NCBI GenBank assembly: GCA_029204225.1
Contig: CM055098.1
Location: 23,191,367-23,255,366 of the forward strand
Source of the DNA: Diphasiastrum complanatum
Lineage: Eukaryota; Streptophyta; Lycopodiopsida; Lycopodiales; Lycopodiaceae
DNA length: 64,000 nt
Reading direction: 5' to 3'
Shown here piece after piece: positions 26,100-36,515 of this stretch (its first letter is position 1; every line of letters begins with the position of its first letter). The position numbers were made by a program, and so were the translations under genes. The notes under the pieces were generated by a model, which was not told the DNA's origin, did no database searches, and saw only the letters and a list, made by a program, of their open reading frames with translations.

Positions 26100-26670
26100 T
26101 GCTCTTTTAAAAATCACAAAGATTTTTGAATTTTAAAAGATCTATGAAGTGGCCTAAAGCTTACTAGAATGCCTATAGGCTTGTCTCTATCAAACTAACA
26201 CACAAGCTTGAATGATACTCAAAGATCTTACCAAAAATTTCTAGCTTTCACTCTCACAAAAAAATTGCTTTACACTTTTCTTAGAGATTTCACTTCAACT
26301 AAGGATCTGAACAAATCAGCCTCTTAGATCTGATCTTAGACTCTAAAAAGAAATGCTTCAATGATCCAAAACACTATTTGGTCATAGGCATTAGTTAGAA
26401 TGAATCTAGATCAATACTATGCTTCAAAAAGCACCAAAAATGAACTAGTATTGTGATTTTGGGACCAAAAAACACAAAGTAACTTGAATTGAAAGTTGCT
26501 GTACGGTTTCACACGTGTGAAAAGTACATACACAGCCTCCAAGTCGTTTTGATCCAAATGATTACAAGCTATCACTCTAGAAGAACTCGCCCTCACTAGT
26601 ATTGGCCAAAAAACAAATTTTGCCAATGATCTTTACAAGATTTATGATTCAATGATCACTCTCTTACTTA
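26100..26670. other. Untranslated leader of the young copia
   Basis: Sequence between the gag start and the primer site. No coding motif; one more TTTCACACGTGTGAAA palindrome lies at about 26508-26523. Confidence 0.6.
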
Positions 26671-26682
26671 GCTCTGATACCA
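26671..26682 (-). promoter_or_regulatory. Copia primer-binding site
   Basis: Minus strand TGGTATCAGAGC, perfect match to the initiator-methionine tRNA primer site, adjoining the 5' LTR. Confidence 0.93.
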
Positions 26683-27544
26683 TGATAAATTTTACAGTTT
26701 TTAGGACAATAATGATTGTACTTTACAATCATAGAGAGTTATTGGTTGCTTAATCAATGAATCTATCAAGTTCTACACATTAGATCTTGATCTAGATTCA
26801 CTACACTTGGATTTAAGCAAGAGCAATGGATCAACACATCATTTTTTAGTGAGAGCGGCTTCACACGTGTGGAGTACTGTCCACTGTACGGCCTGCACCT
26901 GAAACAACAAGTACAATGATACTAGATAGCAATCATGCATAAAAATCACAAGACAAATGACTAGAAATCTCACAAAAGTGTAGAGTGCAAAAGTCTCATC
27001 AATTTTCTTAGCAAAATGATGATCCTTTTATGGATCAAGTACATCCATGATTCTGGTACAGTCCAGCAGGCCTTCACACGTGTGAATAGTGCCACATCAC
27101 TCATATCTATCCATTTGATCCATCCTTGATCCTTATCCAATAGTTGACCTTCTAGAATATGACTAAAATCCAAAAAGCTAGTCTCCTAGAATATAGGAAT
27201 ATTCCCTACAAAATAGGATCTAAGGAAAATGGTCAACTCTTATCTTCTAGTACTCTATACACACATGTGAACATCCACTTGCCATGTGGGAGCATTTACT
27301 CATGCACATGCAAGGAAAAGCTAATTTGTAGGTGACTAGTCAACTTGACTAAAAACTAGTCATTTCATGTTCACACTAACTAGAATGATACAAAATCAAT
27401 TTGGATATATACAAACATGAAAAGTACATCCTTTCACACATGGGAACATGCTCCACACGTGTGAAATCATATCATCAACATATTCTAATGTTTGATCAAT
27501 ATTTACATGAACCAATGTCAAGTGAGAAGTGACAATTTTCAGCA
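26683..27544 (-). repeat. 5' LTR (862 bp) of the 23.4-27.5 kb copia
   Basis: Near-identical partner of 23380-24235. Differences noticed: GAGTCTGG versus GATTCTGG, GAAGAGTG versus GAATAGTG, a 6-bp insertion after CATGCAAG, and terminal AACA versus AGCA. Confidence 0.95.
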
Positions 27545-27749
27545 GTTGTGCTTCAGTGTAATATAACAGCAATATGCTTTTCTATCTGTGTATAATGTAG
27601 ATGAATGCTTATTGTGGTTTGAATGTACTTTATTGTTGTTTGATGACATTTGTCACTCACTCTGATCAGAACACATACGTCTATGACCCCTCAGTTTTTG
27701 ATCAAACGATGGCTGTCTTTGATGCCTGAGGAACTTGCACTATCACATT

Positions 27750-28239
27750 GCTATTTCAATCTATTTCAGAACTAAACTTCATATTGAATCTGATTTTCAG
27801 TAATACCACACACACACACACACACACACAAATCATTTATGTGCTTTATTCTCTTCCAAAGTCGTATGAACACTTTGTGGTAATGATCTCCACACAACCC
27901 GACCTCACTCTTCAAAAGGTGATCGGTCATCTACTTCAAGAAGAAATGCGAAGAAAGACTAGCGGCCTGTCCATCAAAGACAGGTCCTTGGCCCTATACA
28001 CCAAGAAAAAAGACTACTCCAAGGGCAAGAATCAAATGCAGCAGCAACAGCAAAAGCCTCATACTCAAGATGAGAATAGTGGATCACGAAAGAAGCCTTT
28101 TGTAGATATTGCAAGAGAGCCAATCACAACATCAAGGAGTGTCATATCTAGATCTACAACGAGACGAAGAAGCAACAACAACAACAACCAGACTCCTTTA
28201 ACATTGCGAAATTCAAGGACCAAGATACACATTTGTTAA
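27750..28239 (+). pseudogene. Copia gag C-terminal part
   Basis: The plus strand reads YVLYSLPKSYEHFVVMIS, then LTLQKVIGHLLQEEMRR and a glutamine-rich linker. The zinc knuckle CRYCKRANHNIKEC is found in another frame at about 28105-28145, so one frame break lies near 28090. The front of gag and any 5' LTR are missing; a (CA)n tract at 27808-27830 sits at the truncated edge. The element family differs from the two minus-strand ones to its left. Confidence 0.75.
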
Positions 28240-28721
28240 TGGCTTACAACAACAACAACGAAGATTGTGATAGCTGGTACCTGGACAACGGCGCTACCCA
28301 ACAAATGACCTCTCGCAAGGAATGGCTTATTGAGTATGCAACTTACAGTAGAGATCAATTCATCTACCTCGGAGATTCAAACACCATACACGTGAAAGAA
28401 AAAGGGACAGTCAAGATCACTTTCAACAATGATCTATCTATTTATGTCACCAATGTTCTTCACATTCCTCAACTATCAAAGAACTTGTTATCAGTCTCTA
28501 AGATAACTGATGAGGGCTACACTGTTACTTTCTCATCTAAGCAGTGTACAATATTCGAGGAAGATACTACTCTGACTACATGCAGTAGAGTCGAAAATCT
28601 TTATGTACTCTCTAATTCAGTTGCATTAGCTAGTATCTCTCATGAAAATGTAAACGATAATGCTATTCTGTGGCATAGTCGATTTGGACACGTGAATACA
28701 AGATCACTTTTCTATTTGTAA
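28233..28721 (+). pseudogene. Copia protease and pre-integrase region
   Basis: Has SWYLDNGATQQMTS at the protease active site; the usual DSGA reads DNGA, with the catalytic Asp kept. It continues with YLGDSNTIHVKEKGTV, NVLHIPQLSKNLLSVSKI and WHSRFGHVNTRS, the histidine half of the integrase zinc finger. It stops at 28719 and the reading continues in the next frame segment. Confidence 0.8.
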
Positions 28722-29721
28722 TAACTTAGTTGAGGAAATGTATTTTTCTTCTTCATTAGATAGGAAATCTTTCTTTTGTGAATCATGCGTCTATGGCAAA
28801 CACTCTAGAAGCAAGTCTCCCAAATCGCATTCCATCAAAACAAAGCATGTATTGGATCTTGTACATAGCGATCTTTGTGGTCCAATGCCAACTCCGTTCT
28901 TAGGAGATGCAATCTATTTTATCACTTTTATAGATGATTATTCTAGATGGTCTATAGTCACGTTCATTAAGCACAAATCTGAAGCCTTTGAATGCTTCAA
29001 GAGATTCAAGGCCCTGGCTGAGACACAAACGTCTACAAAAGTGAATAACTTAGTTGATGGATTGTATTTTCCTTCTTCATTAGATAGGAAATCTTTCTTT
29101 TGTGAATCATGCGTCTATGGCAAACACTCTAGAAGCAAGTTTCCCAAAGCACATTCCATCAAAACAAAGCATGTATTGGATCTTGTACATAGCGATCTTT
29201 GTGGTCCAATGCCAACTGGGTCCTTAGGAGATGCAATTTATTTTATCACTTTCATAGATGATTATTCTAGATGGTCTACAGTCATGTTCATTAAGCACAA
29301 ATCCAAAGCCTTTGAATGCTTCAAGAGATTCAAGGCCATGGTTGAGACACAAACGTCTACAAAAGTGAAGGCACTCCGAACTGATGGTGGCAGCGAATAC
29401 CTCTCTAATGAGATGTCCGACTACATGGTTGAACATGGCATTAGAAGACAGTTCACCACTTCCTATTCGCCTCAACAAAACGGGATTGCAGAAAGGAAGA
29501 ATCAAACTCTTCTCAACTCAACCATATCCATGCTACATCAAGCACACCTACCTACAAAGTTCTGGGCAGAAGCTACTGCCACAGCCTGTTACATGCAAAA
29601 CAAATCCAGCACCAAAGCCGTCAACAACAAAACTCCTCATGAAGTTTGGCATGGGCACAAGCCTAATGTCAGCCATTTGAAAATCTTTGGTTGTATAAGT
29701 TTTATTCGCATTCCTAAATAG
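28722..29721 (+). pseudogene. Copia integrase with in-frame 324-bp duplication
   Basis: Contains two consecutive copies of the same block: LDRKSFFCESCVYGKHSRSK, HVLDLVHSDLCGPMPT, then ITFIDDYSRWS and EAFECFKRFK. DNA copies are 28721-29044 and 29045-29368, offset 324 bp (108 codons), so the frame is kept. Each copy carries the Cys pair of the zinc finger and the first catalytic Asp. Only the second copy leads on to the second Asp (RTDGGSEYL) and the QQNGIAERKNQTL stretch with the catalytic Glu. A stop at 29719 interrupts the C-terminal domain. The duplicated fold is unlikely to work. Confidence 0.88.
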
Positions 29722-30170
29722 CTTAGGAAGAAGCTAGATCATAGGACAAATAGATGTATTTTCATTGGCTATCCTGATGATCATAAAGCTTATAAAGTTT
29801 ATGATCCATCCACCAATGTAGTATTTGTCTCAATGGATGTAATATTTCAAGAACATACATACTATGATTTCAAACAACCATCGATAAACGATGCTATGTC
29901 ATTTCATCCTATTTTACATAGTATGGAATCTTCCAACGATAATATTTCTTCTACAAAACCTGCAGCTACAGCTACAAAAGCCGAGCAGCTGACAATACAT
30001 GTCATCAGACCAGACCAAGCCAGCTCAAAAAAATTCAGGAAGAAACATCATCGCATCCTGGTCAACCAAACGTTCGCAGATCCTCACGGTCTAGGACAGT
30101 GAGGTTGTCGTTGTCAGTATTTCCCGAACGACATCATGAAGTAGAGAATCAAATTCTCTATGTGTATTTG
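29722..30170 (+). pseudogene. Copia integrase C-terminus and linker
   Basis: Continues after a stop with RKKLDHRTNRCIFIGYPDDH and VFVSMDVIFQEHTYYDF, the GKGY-like C-terminal module of copia integrase, then a serine/lysine-rich linker ending near 30100-30170. No RT follows: the next 5 kb is unrelated sequence. Confidence 0.75.
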
Positions 30171-30269
30171 TAGCTGAGTTTAATTTTACACATAGAAAAT
30201 TTGATACTCCCTCCTTATTTATCTTTACAGAAATAATGTTCAGGCTCCAATGCCGACTGCAACAACCAA

Positions 30270-31065
30270 GATACAAATATCGATAAATCCATACTTATTA
30301 AAGCAATCCTTACTTATCAAAGCAATGTCGCATGCAACAATCCAGATTAAAGCAACAAAAACAAAAGAGAAATCCTTACTTATTTTCATATGGAATCAAA
30401 TAAAATTTCGCCACTGGACTGCATTTGATAAAATATATAGCCTTCTCAAAATCGGCTTCTTTTGGCTTTTATCGCTCCCATAAAAAATGGACTAACAACA
30501 AAAACTATACCATGGGAATCGGAACTAATACTATGCTACAAAAGGATCCTCCGGCTTCTTCTATTACATCTGAAATTTGGATGTTTTATCTTTCAGCTCG
30601 GCACATAATCTGGGACCTAATCTATAGCTTTTACGTGAATCTGGAAGAAAAAAATCAAAATAATTGTCGAGAAGATCAATTTTATTAGCTAGGTAGGCCT
30701 CTACTGGTTATAATGGTTAGAATCAAAATAAACTTGCCAGCATTGTATGGAATTATGACAAAAAGATAATGTACATGAGCATAAAGAGAAGTAGATACAA
30801 TATTTACAGATTTCTCTGTTAGTTTGTCGAGCTCCTCTTGGGTAATCAATACTTTTGGTGAAGAAACCTGCTGAGGAGCTGGACGAATAACAAAAGGATG
30901 AAGGGGTGATAATTCTCGATCTGAATCAGATTCTCCAATCTGACTCAGAGCTCAGGACGATTCGGGGTCTCTTGGCAGGGATAACTCTAGGAGGAAGGGA
31001 AGTAGCTGGCCTTTGAGATCCAGGTTTCTTGGGGACAGGCTGAAACCTTTTCCTCCTAGAGGTAG
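30270..31065 (-). other. Basic/proline-rich coding-like stretch downstream of the H3-fold remnant
   Basis: On the minus strand just after the H3-like frame stops, another frame runs openly: TSRRKRFQPVPKKPGSQRP, then RVIPAKRPRIVLSSESD (about 30920-31060). After a frame break it continues as SDSDRELSPLHPFVIRPAP and VLITQEELDKLTEKSVNIV (about 30800-30910). Composition (Arg/Lys/Pro then acidic Ser) resembles a disordered nuclear tail. It could be a C-terminal extension of the H3-like protein or part of a separate gene. The rest (30270-30690) shows no gene. Confidence 0.35.
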
Positions 31066-31401
31066 TCAGCAAGTTGGTTCTATCCAAAGGCAGGTCTCTG
31101 GATGTGTTGGCATTATCAGACCAGAAAAATGGTTCCGAAATCTTCTGAGAATGATGAAATCTTTTGGCATGATGGTGACACGCTTACCACGCACTACCAA
31201 AAGACAGATATCCTCAAAAAACTGGGACAGAAAATCCTCTGCAGCACCATGTAAGGCCTGCATGGCTGTCACGGCAAATGAACATTTAGCCCAAGTGACA
31301 GAGTGACATTCCTGAAAGATTGGCTGAAAGGAGCTCTAGCGATCAATAGTTCAGTTGATCTCTTGAGTTTTCTAATCTGTGGATTTGCTCCTGGCCATCA
31401 T
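31066..31401 (-). pseudogene. Histone H3-fold (H3/CENH3-like) gene remnant
   Basis: Minus strand from tandem ATGs (31401, 31398) gives MARSKST, then after a possible splice acceptor (CCACAG, 31380) QIRKLKRSTELLIARAPF. In another frame it continues VTWAKCSFAVTAMQALHGAA, EDFLSQFFEDICLL and GKRVTIMPKDFIILRRFR. Histone H3 shows the same order: the IRK..STELLI..PF helix, the ALQEAAE...FED helix and the KRVTIMPKD loop. Most of the N-terminal tail is missing, one frame change lies near 31310, and the C-terminus runs 20 residues beyond where H3 ends. Features such as VTWA..., AAEDFL and KDF recall centromeric CENH3, but a diverged canonical H3 is possible. Its role in an intact form would be nucleosome packaging. 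A TATA box lies about 320 bp upstream. Confidence 0.72.
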
Positions 31402-31718
31402 TCTCAGAAAAAATTAAAAATTAAAAAAAAAAAAAAAAAAAATTAAACAAAAGCGCAGGGAATGAAAACAAAAAAATTTGCAATCAGAGGGCACTTGAGA
31501 TCGATACCAAAACTAAATATCGATTTTGAGCGCAAAATATACACAGAATATTTTCAAAAAAGAGATGCGTGCTCGAAAGCGATATTGGAATAACAACGAT
31601 ATCAGTATCGAGTGCACTGTGAGAAGGCAGACGATTAAGCGGTGAGAGGACGCGCTTGAGAGTGATATTAGGAGCGAAAACCAAGAATTTTGCCAAAAAA
31701 AATGAAAATTCTGAGGAC

Positions 31719-31728
31719 TTATATATAC
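31719..31728 (-). promoter_or_regulatory. TATA box upstream of the H3-fold remnant
   Basis: Minus strand GTATATATAAG in an otherwise mixed-composition region. Upstream on the same strand are CACGTG cores (about 31740, 31787, 31832 and 31845), so this looks like a plant-type promoter pointing at the H3-like frame. Confidence 0.5.
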
Positions 31729-31765
31729 GAAATTTTTGCACGTGTGAAAAAACGGCCAATGACAT

Positions 31766-32300
31766 GTGTCGTCATCTAACTGGTCCACGTGGAATGTCCA
31801 TACTGACAATGATGACTCAATTATGAGGCCACGTGGGTCAAGACACGTGCAGAAATCATTTTTTGACACATGTCATTCTCACAGTGACAGATGTCAAAAT
31901 CAATCATTGTTTGTACGGCAGATTCTTTCTGACCAATCATACATCGACACGTCTTTTTGTAACTCCTCCACACATGCAAAAAAAAATTTATAAATAGATC
32001 ATTTTTTGTTCGGATTTTCACACAAATTTTTTATTTCATGGCCGCATATTGATTTCAAGCACGCCCTTTGTACTGATTACCCTCCGTTGACTTACTTGGG
32101 CTTGGAACCGATACTGCCTCGTCCGGTATCGCATTCAAGCACACCTTACATCTCATTTTTTTTTTGCTCTTTGTTCACGCACTCGGCTCCGATACCCTAA
32201 TTTCTAATATCTCTTTCAAGCACACATTGCCTTGAGGTTCTTATCTGACCTACAGTTTGCGTTTGAGAACGATATTTGGAGTTTTACATCTGTAGTTTTT
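31766..32300. other. Intergenic region between divergent reading frames
   Basis: Holds several ACGTG cores, repeated TGACA/TGTCA strings (CCAATGACATGTGTCGTC, CAGTGACAGATGTCA) and, on the plus strand, TTATAAATAGATCA at 31988-32001, a good TATA box for the plus-strand gene to the right. No coding region recognised. Confidence 0.5.
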
Positions 32301-32309
32301 GTTTAAAAT

Positions 32310-33811
32310 GCTAATTTTGATTCTAGTTTGCTTTATTTTTTTCATAAATTTGGTATTAGTGATAATTTGGAGTATTTCAAATCTCTTTTTTTTTCTTTTC
32401 TTTTTATTCTTCCTTCTATTATTGAGGGTCCTAGTGTGGAGGCATTTTCTGAGATTTATCTCAGATTTAAGTCTCTATTCAGTATTTCGTTATTCAGATC
32501 TCAAAATAAGGACATGATTAATTATTAGGACCTAGTGGCACTCGACAAGCATAGTTATAAAGCTAAGCTTGACAAAATGTTCACCAAGTTACATAATGAT
32601 TTCAAGTCTGTAGATGAGTGCCCAATTCACAATAAAAAATGTAGATTTGTTGATTTTCAGTCTACATTTTTTTTTTCTTTTGTTAAATATTTCTGACGAT
32701 TCGAAAATTGGCACCTCCACTTCTGAAACTACTTTTTCCAATGGTACAAAGTCTGAAAAATCAAGGATTGTAGATATAGATACTTTTTTTATTGATATGA
32801 GCGTTAATTTAGATGATTCTTCAGATTTTGATCCTGCTCAAAATAGAGCATCGTTTATAGGCCCTAGAACACCCACTACCCTTTCTCCTTCTGATAAATC
32901 TTTGATCACTTTGCCTACTTATAATATAGATAATAATTCTTTTTTGACAATATCGGATATATCGAATCTTTTTTATTTCACTGAAGTTGAGACTCTTTGC
33001 ATTTTGAGCAAACAGCTTGATGAATTTTCGGATATAATTGATTTTGATGTTGATGATCTTCTCCCTGATGTTGACAATGTACATAATGATAAGTTTTATT
33101 TAGGTAAAGACTGCTTGGAAATGGTTGTGGAGGAAATGCACAACAAAGAAGATGATCTACCTTCTGAGGAGGAGTTTCTCAGAATCCAAAGTCAACTTGG
33201 TTTGCCACAACCAACTATCTATTCACCAACAATATTGACATCAAAAGGTGGACATAATATTGATGGAGAGACAGTAATCAGGGAAGACAAAGCCAAATGC
33301 GTAAGTTTTTGTATCTTATCATGTACTAGTAGATTCGTTATGTCATATTATATATTGGAGCTTACTTTGTTTTTTTTTCATTTCAGAAAATAATTTTCCT
33401 TGATGATTTCGCAATTCGTCGAGGAGGACAGAGATCTTCTGCTGGAGAATTTTCAAGAGATCATGCACTGGGACACTATCTGAAGTTCTTAAAAAATAAT
33501 GAGATAAGTGTTTCTTCATCAACATGGTGAGACTATGATTATGGCAATCAAGGCAGTGTCTCATTTTCTTCGAGGACATAATTTTAATAAGGTGCATAAA
33601 ATCATTTTTTTTTTTAAATATTGCGGTTAAAATTTTAGGATATGGACTAGTGAATTTCATGCTCAGATCATCTCATTTTGTATTGTATGTTGCTTACGTT
33701 GATCTGAGTAAGCATGAAAACTATGAGCTGTTGGATCCATACGAAAGAAGAAAATTGTTGCATGATTCTAAGTTACAACTTTCATTACAGAAAGTATCGA
33801 AAGCAGAGTAG
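32310..33811 (+). pseudogene. Unrecognised multi-exon gene, disrupted
   Basis: I do not recognise this protein. An open frame 32328-32690, broken by one stop at 32526, contains LDKHSYKAKLDKMFTKLHND. After a frame change the long frame to 33300 is acidic and serine-rich, with DIDTFFIDMSVNLDDSSDFD, SDIIDFDVDDLLPDVDN and KEDDLPSEEEFLRIQSQLG. AAATGC|GTAAGT at 33300 and TTTCATTTCAG at 33386 form a convincing 86-bp intron in phase 0. The next exon reads KIIFLDDFAIRRGGQRSS, HALGHYLKFLKNNE and, after a one-base shift, LHQHGETMIMAIKAVSHFL. A last frame (33639-33811) has NFMLRSSHFVLYVAYVDLSK and YERRKLLHDSK. It is convergent with the transposase-like gene on its right. It may be cargo or an accessory gene of an unknown transposon. 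Confidence 0.5.
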
Positions 33812-33865
33812 ATACTGCTGAATTGTACTTTGTAAATATTTTCATTTATTATACAAAATTTTATT

Positions 33866-35304
33866 GTGTGTCTATTGCCTATTGGCTTGTATAAATTTGC
33901 ATACTTTTTGAAATTTTTTATAATCCGTCAATTTTGTATAATGGCGAATTTGGATTCTTCTGTAAAACCATTGGAAAAGTTGTTATATATGGCTATTTTT
34001 TGTGCTAGTCCCGCCATGTTGTGTACTTTTATGAAATGCCGCTCTTGCTTGCCAATGAGATTTTTCCATTCCTTGCGATGACCATATGTGAAGACTTCCA
34101 ATATTTCTTGCAAAGAATGTTGAATGATGCCGTAATATGTGCTGCATGTCATAAAAACATAATCTAAATCAGTGCCAAAAGTATCTAATTTAATTGCACA
34201 TATTTGTCTATAGTAGTGTAACATCAAAATCTTACCATATAATGTGTTATATGATCAACACCCCATGCACTTTGAACTGCATCCACAAATTCACTAGTTA
34301 TTTTCTGTATCATTTGTACATCAGTATTTGAAAATTTATCTTTTCTCAAGTATTTCACCATGTTGTCTAATTTTTTCCAAACTTCTACTTTGTGTATACG
34401 AGTAGAACCTTCTTCTTCAAAATCTTGAGTTGTTGCAATAATTTCTTTCCAAACCGAGTATTGAATCTTGGATTGTTTGCTAGAATAATTTGATAAAAAT
34501 CTTCGAGCTTTGGATCCTCCAATGCTCGGCTTGCATGGAATATTTCCTGTTTTACCTGATAGCTTGTTATCGTTTTTTAATTTAACGTGACCTTTATATA
34601 AGCCTGCTTTGGACAACACGTCTCTAATTTGGAGATAGCTTCCTTCGCAGAGGCCTCTGGCTCGGAATTCCATGCAAACAAGATGTGAAGATATTTTTTT
34701 TTTTTATAGTATGCACCTCTGCATGCAATGTACAGATATGAACATTTTGAAAAGGAATCGGTAATACAGGTTTCCAATTAGGATCTTTTCGATCTCATGA
34801 TATTCCTGTACTCCTTGTCATGTCTTTTGTTGTCTTCATGTAGTACAAACAAGGGTGTTTAGAGTATGCGCCATGGGATACATTGAACATACATTTTAAT
34901 GTCTTCATATCTCCTGCTAAATGCCATTCAATGTTGAAAGTGCCAATTTCAGGAATATTGAGTGGAACTCCCTCCATGTGATTTTTTATGGTGGCAGGAT
35001 ATGACGTTCTATTAAATATCCATGAGAGAATGCCAGATCTTCTTTCATCACCTATAAGAGAATACAAATACGTGATTAGCCGTATAATATAAACACAGAG
35101 AAGATTTTCCAAATGAAATCCATATTAAAATGATTATTCCTTTGATTATGCGAAGAAACTACACCTGAAATGCTGCCAACCACCAAATATCATTTTCTGA
35201 TTGAACACTGAAATTGAGTCCTTCTAAGTCTTCTGAATTTGAAAGTGCTCCATTCATGATCGTGAGACTGACTCTTTCCATTTTTTGTCCTTTTATAATT
35301 TCAG
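33866..35304 (-). pseudogene. Transposase-like gene of unassigned family, disrupted
   Basis: Minus-strand pieces in order. LEGLNFSVQSENDIWWLAAF lies at about 35160-35240. A probable intron ends at TCTTATAG, followed by RRSGILSWIFNRTSYPATIK and IEWHLAGDMKTLKCMFN (34795-35055). DPNWKPVLPIPFQNVHICTL follows in another frame (about 34720-34790), then GHVKLKNDNKLSGKTGNIP, VWKEIIATTQDFEEEG and SAWGVDHITHYM (34230-34600), and a tail to 33928. Patterns such as W-H-x-x-G-D-M-K, the 'IHxxTLH' segment and THYM recall large uncharacterised proteins spread with DNA transposons in many eukaryotes. I cannot name the family from memory. It is cut at about 35304 by copia DNA. Confidence 0.5.
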
Positions 35305-36515
35305 ACATATGATGGGAAAGGTAAGCAAGTTGTTGGAGGTACACACTTTCATTTCCTAACCTCTTTTGATGAACCTACTTGTGTAGATGAAGCAAGAAAG
35401 AAAGAGGAGTGGGTCCAAGCAATGGATCTTGAGTATCAAGCTCTTATGAAGAATGAAACATGGAGATTGGTGGAGTTACCTAAGGACAAAAAAGCTATTG
35501 GATGCAAATGGATCTTCAAGGTGAACACAAACCAAGACGGATCTATCAAGGCAAGGTTGGTGGCAAAAGGATATGCTCAAGAACATGGTATTGACGATGA
35601 TGAAACCTTTTCACCCGTGGCAAAGATGGTGAGCATTCGATTCATCATCTCTCTTGCTACTCTTTATGGATGGGATATATGGCAATTGGACATTTACAAA
35701 TGCATTTTTGAATGGTGATCTTGAGGAGGAAGTGTACAGGGAGCAACTCGAGAGCTACATTTCATCTACAAAGCCAAATCATGTGTGTCTAGTACAAAAG
35801 AGTTTGTGTGGCCTTAAGCAAGCACCAACGAGTTGGTATGCTAAGCTTAACACTTTTCTACTCTCTCAAGGGTTTGTTATGAGTGAGTATGATCATTCAT
35901 ATTATTACATGTTTGCTAGAAATGATGTTACCATTTTGCTAATCTATGTGAATGATATCATCTTGAGTGGTGGAGACAACCAAGATGTGGAGGATATCAA
36001 GAGTGCTCTTAAGAAGGAATTTGAGGTGCCTGATCTTGGTCATTTACATTACATTTTGGAACTGCTTTCATTTGTCAAGAGAAGTATACTAATTCTATTC
36101 TAAAAAGATTTCACATGGTAGATGCAAAATCTTGTGATACACCTATGGAGTCTCATGTAAAGCTAACTATGAGAGGTAATGAAAGATCCTTCAAGGACAT
36201 TATTGTCTATAAAAAGCTAGTTGGGTCAGTTATCTATCTAGCCATCACAAGACCGGATCTAAGCTATGGTGTTGGTAGATTGAGTCAATTTATGCAAGAT
36301 CCTAATGAGGAACATTGGAAGCTAGGAAAATGAGTTTTGAGGTATATCATGGGAACTCAAGATTTTGGCATATTGTATGAGGGATCATTACCTAACTTGT
36401 TTGAATTTTCAGATTCGGACTTTGTTGGAGATCAAATGGATAGGAAATCCATTAGTGCTCATTGTATTTTCATAGGTGATGGAGCTATATCATGGATGTC
36501 AAAGAAACAAGCGAA
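35305..36515 (+). pseudogene. Copia RT and RNase H with mutated active site
   Basis: The plus strand begins in the pre-RT linker (TYDGKGKQVVGGTHFHFLTS), then WRLVELPKDKKAIGCKWIFK and RLVAKGYAQEHGIDDDETF. After a frame change near 35700 come CGLKQAPTSWYAKLNTFLLS and LIYVNDIILSGGD. The polymerase motif YVDD reads YVND (Asn codon at 35951-35953), which would remove a metal-binding Asp. RNase H motifs (FSDSDFVGDQMDRKS, AISWMSKKQ) follow, and at about 36512 the sequence switches in frame region to gag. A stop at 36331 and frame breaks are also present. Confidence 0.85.

Larger units (their letters stand above)
23380..27544 (-). mobile_element. Young, internally deleted copia element
   Basis: 3' LTR at 23380-24235, 5' LTR at 26683-27544, flanked by the 5-bp duplication GTTGT (23375-23379 and 27545-27549). 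The canonical primer site is at 26671-26682 and the polypurine tract (minus strand GAGGAGGAG) lies next to 24236. The LTRs differ by only a handful of bases plus one 6-bp GGAAAA-type indel over about 860 bp, which indicates a recent insertion. Yet the interior holds only gag fused to the C-terminal part of RT and RNase H. Protease, integrase and the N-terminal half of RT are missing. It must therefore have been mobilised by proteins from a relative. Confidence 0.95.

Noticed and set aside
29224-29505. Minus-strand open frame across the integrase
   Set aside because: It is antisense to conserved integrase codons and is a shadow of them.
33591-33639. Second intron (33592-33638) in the unknown gene
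   Set aside because: Only 47 bp, below the usual minimum for plant introns; the frame change there may simply be decay.
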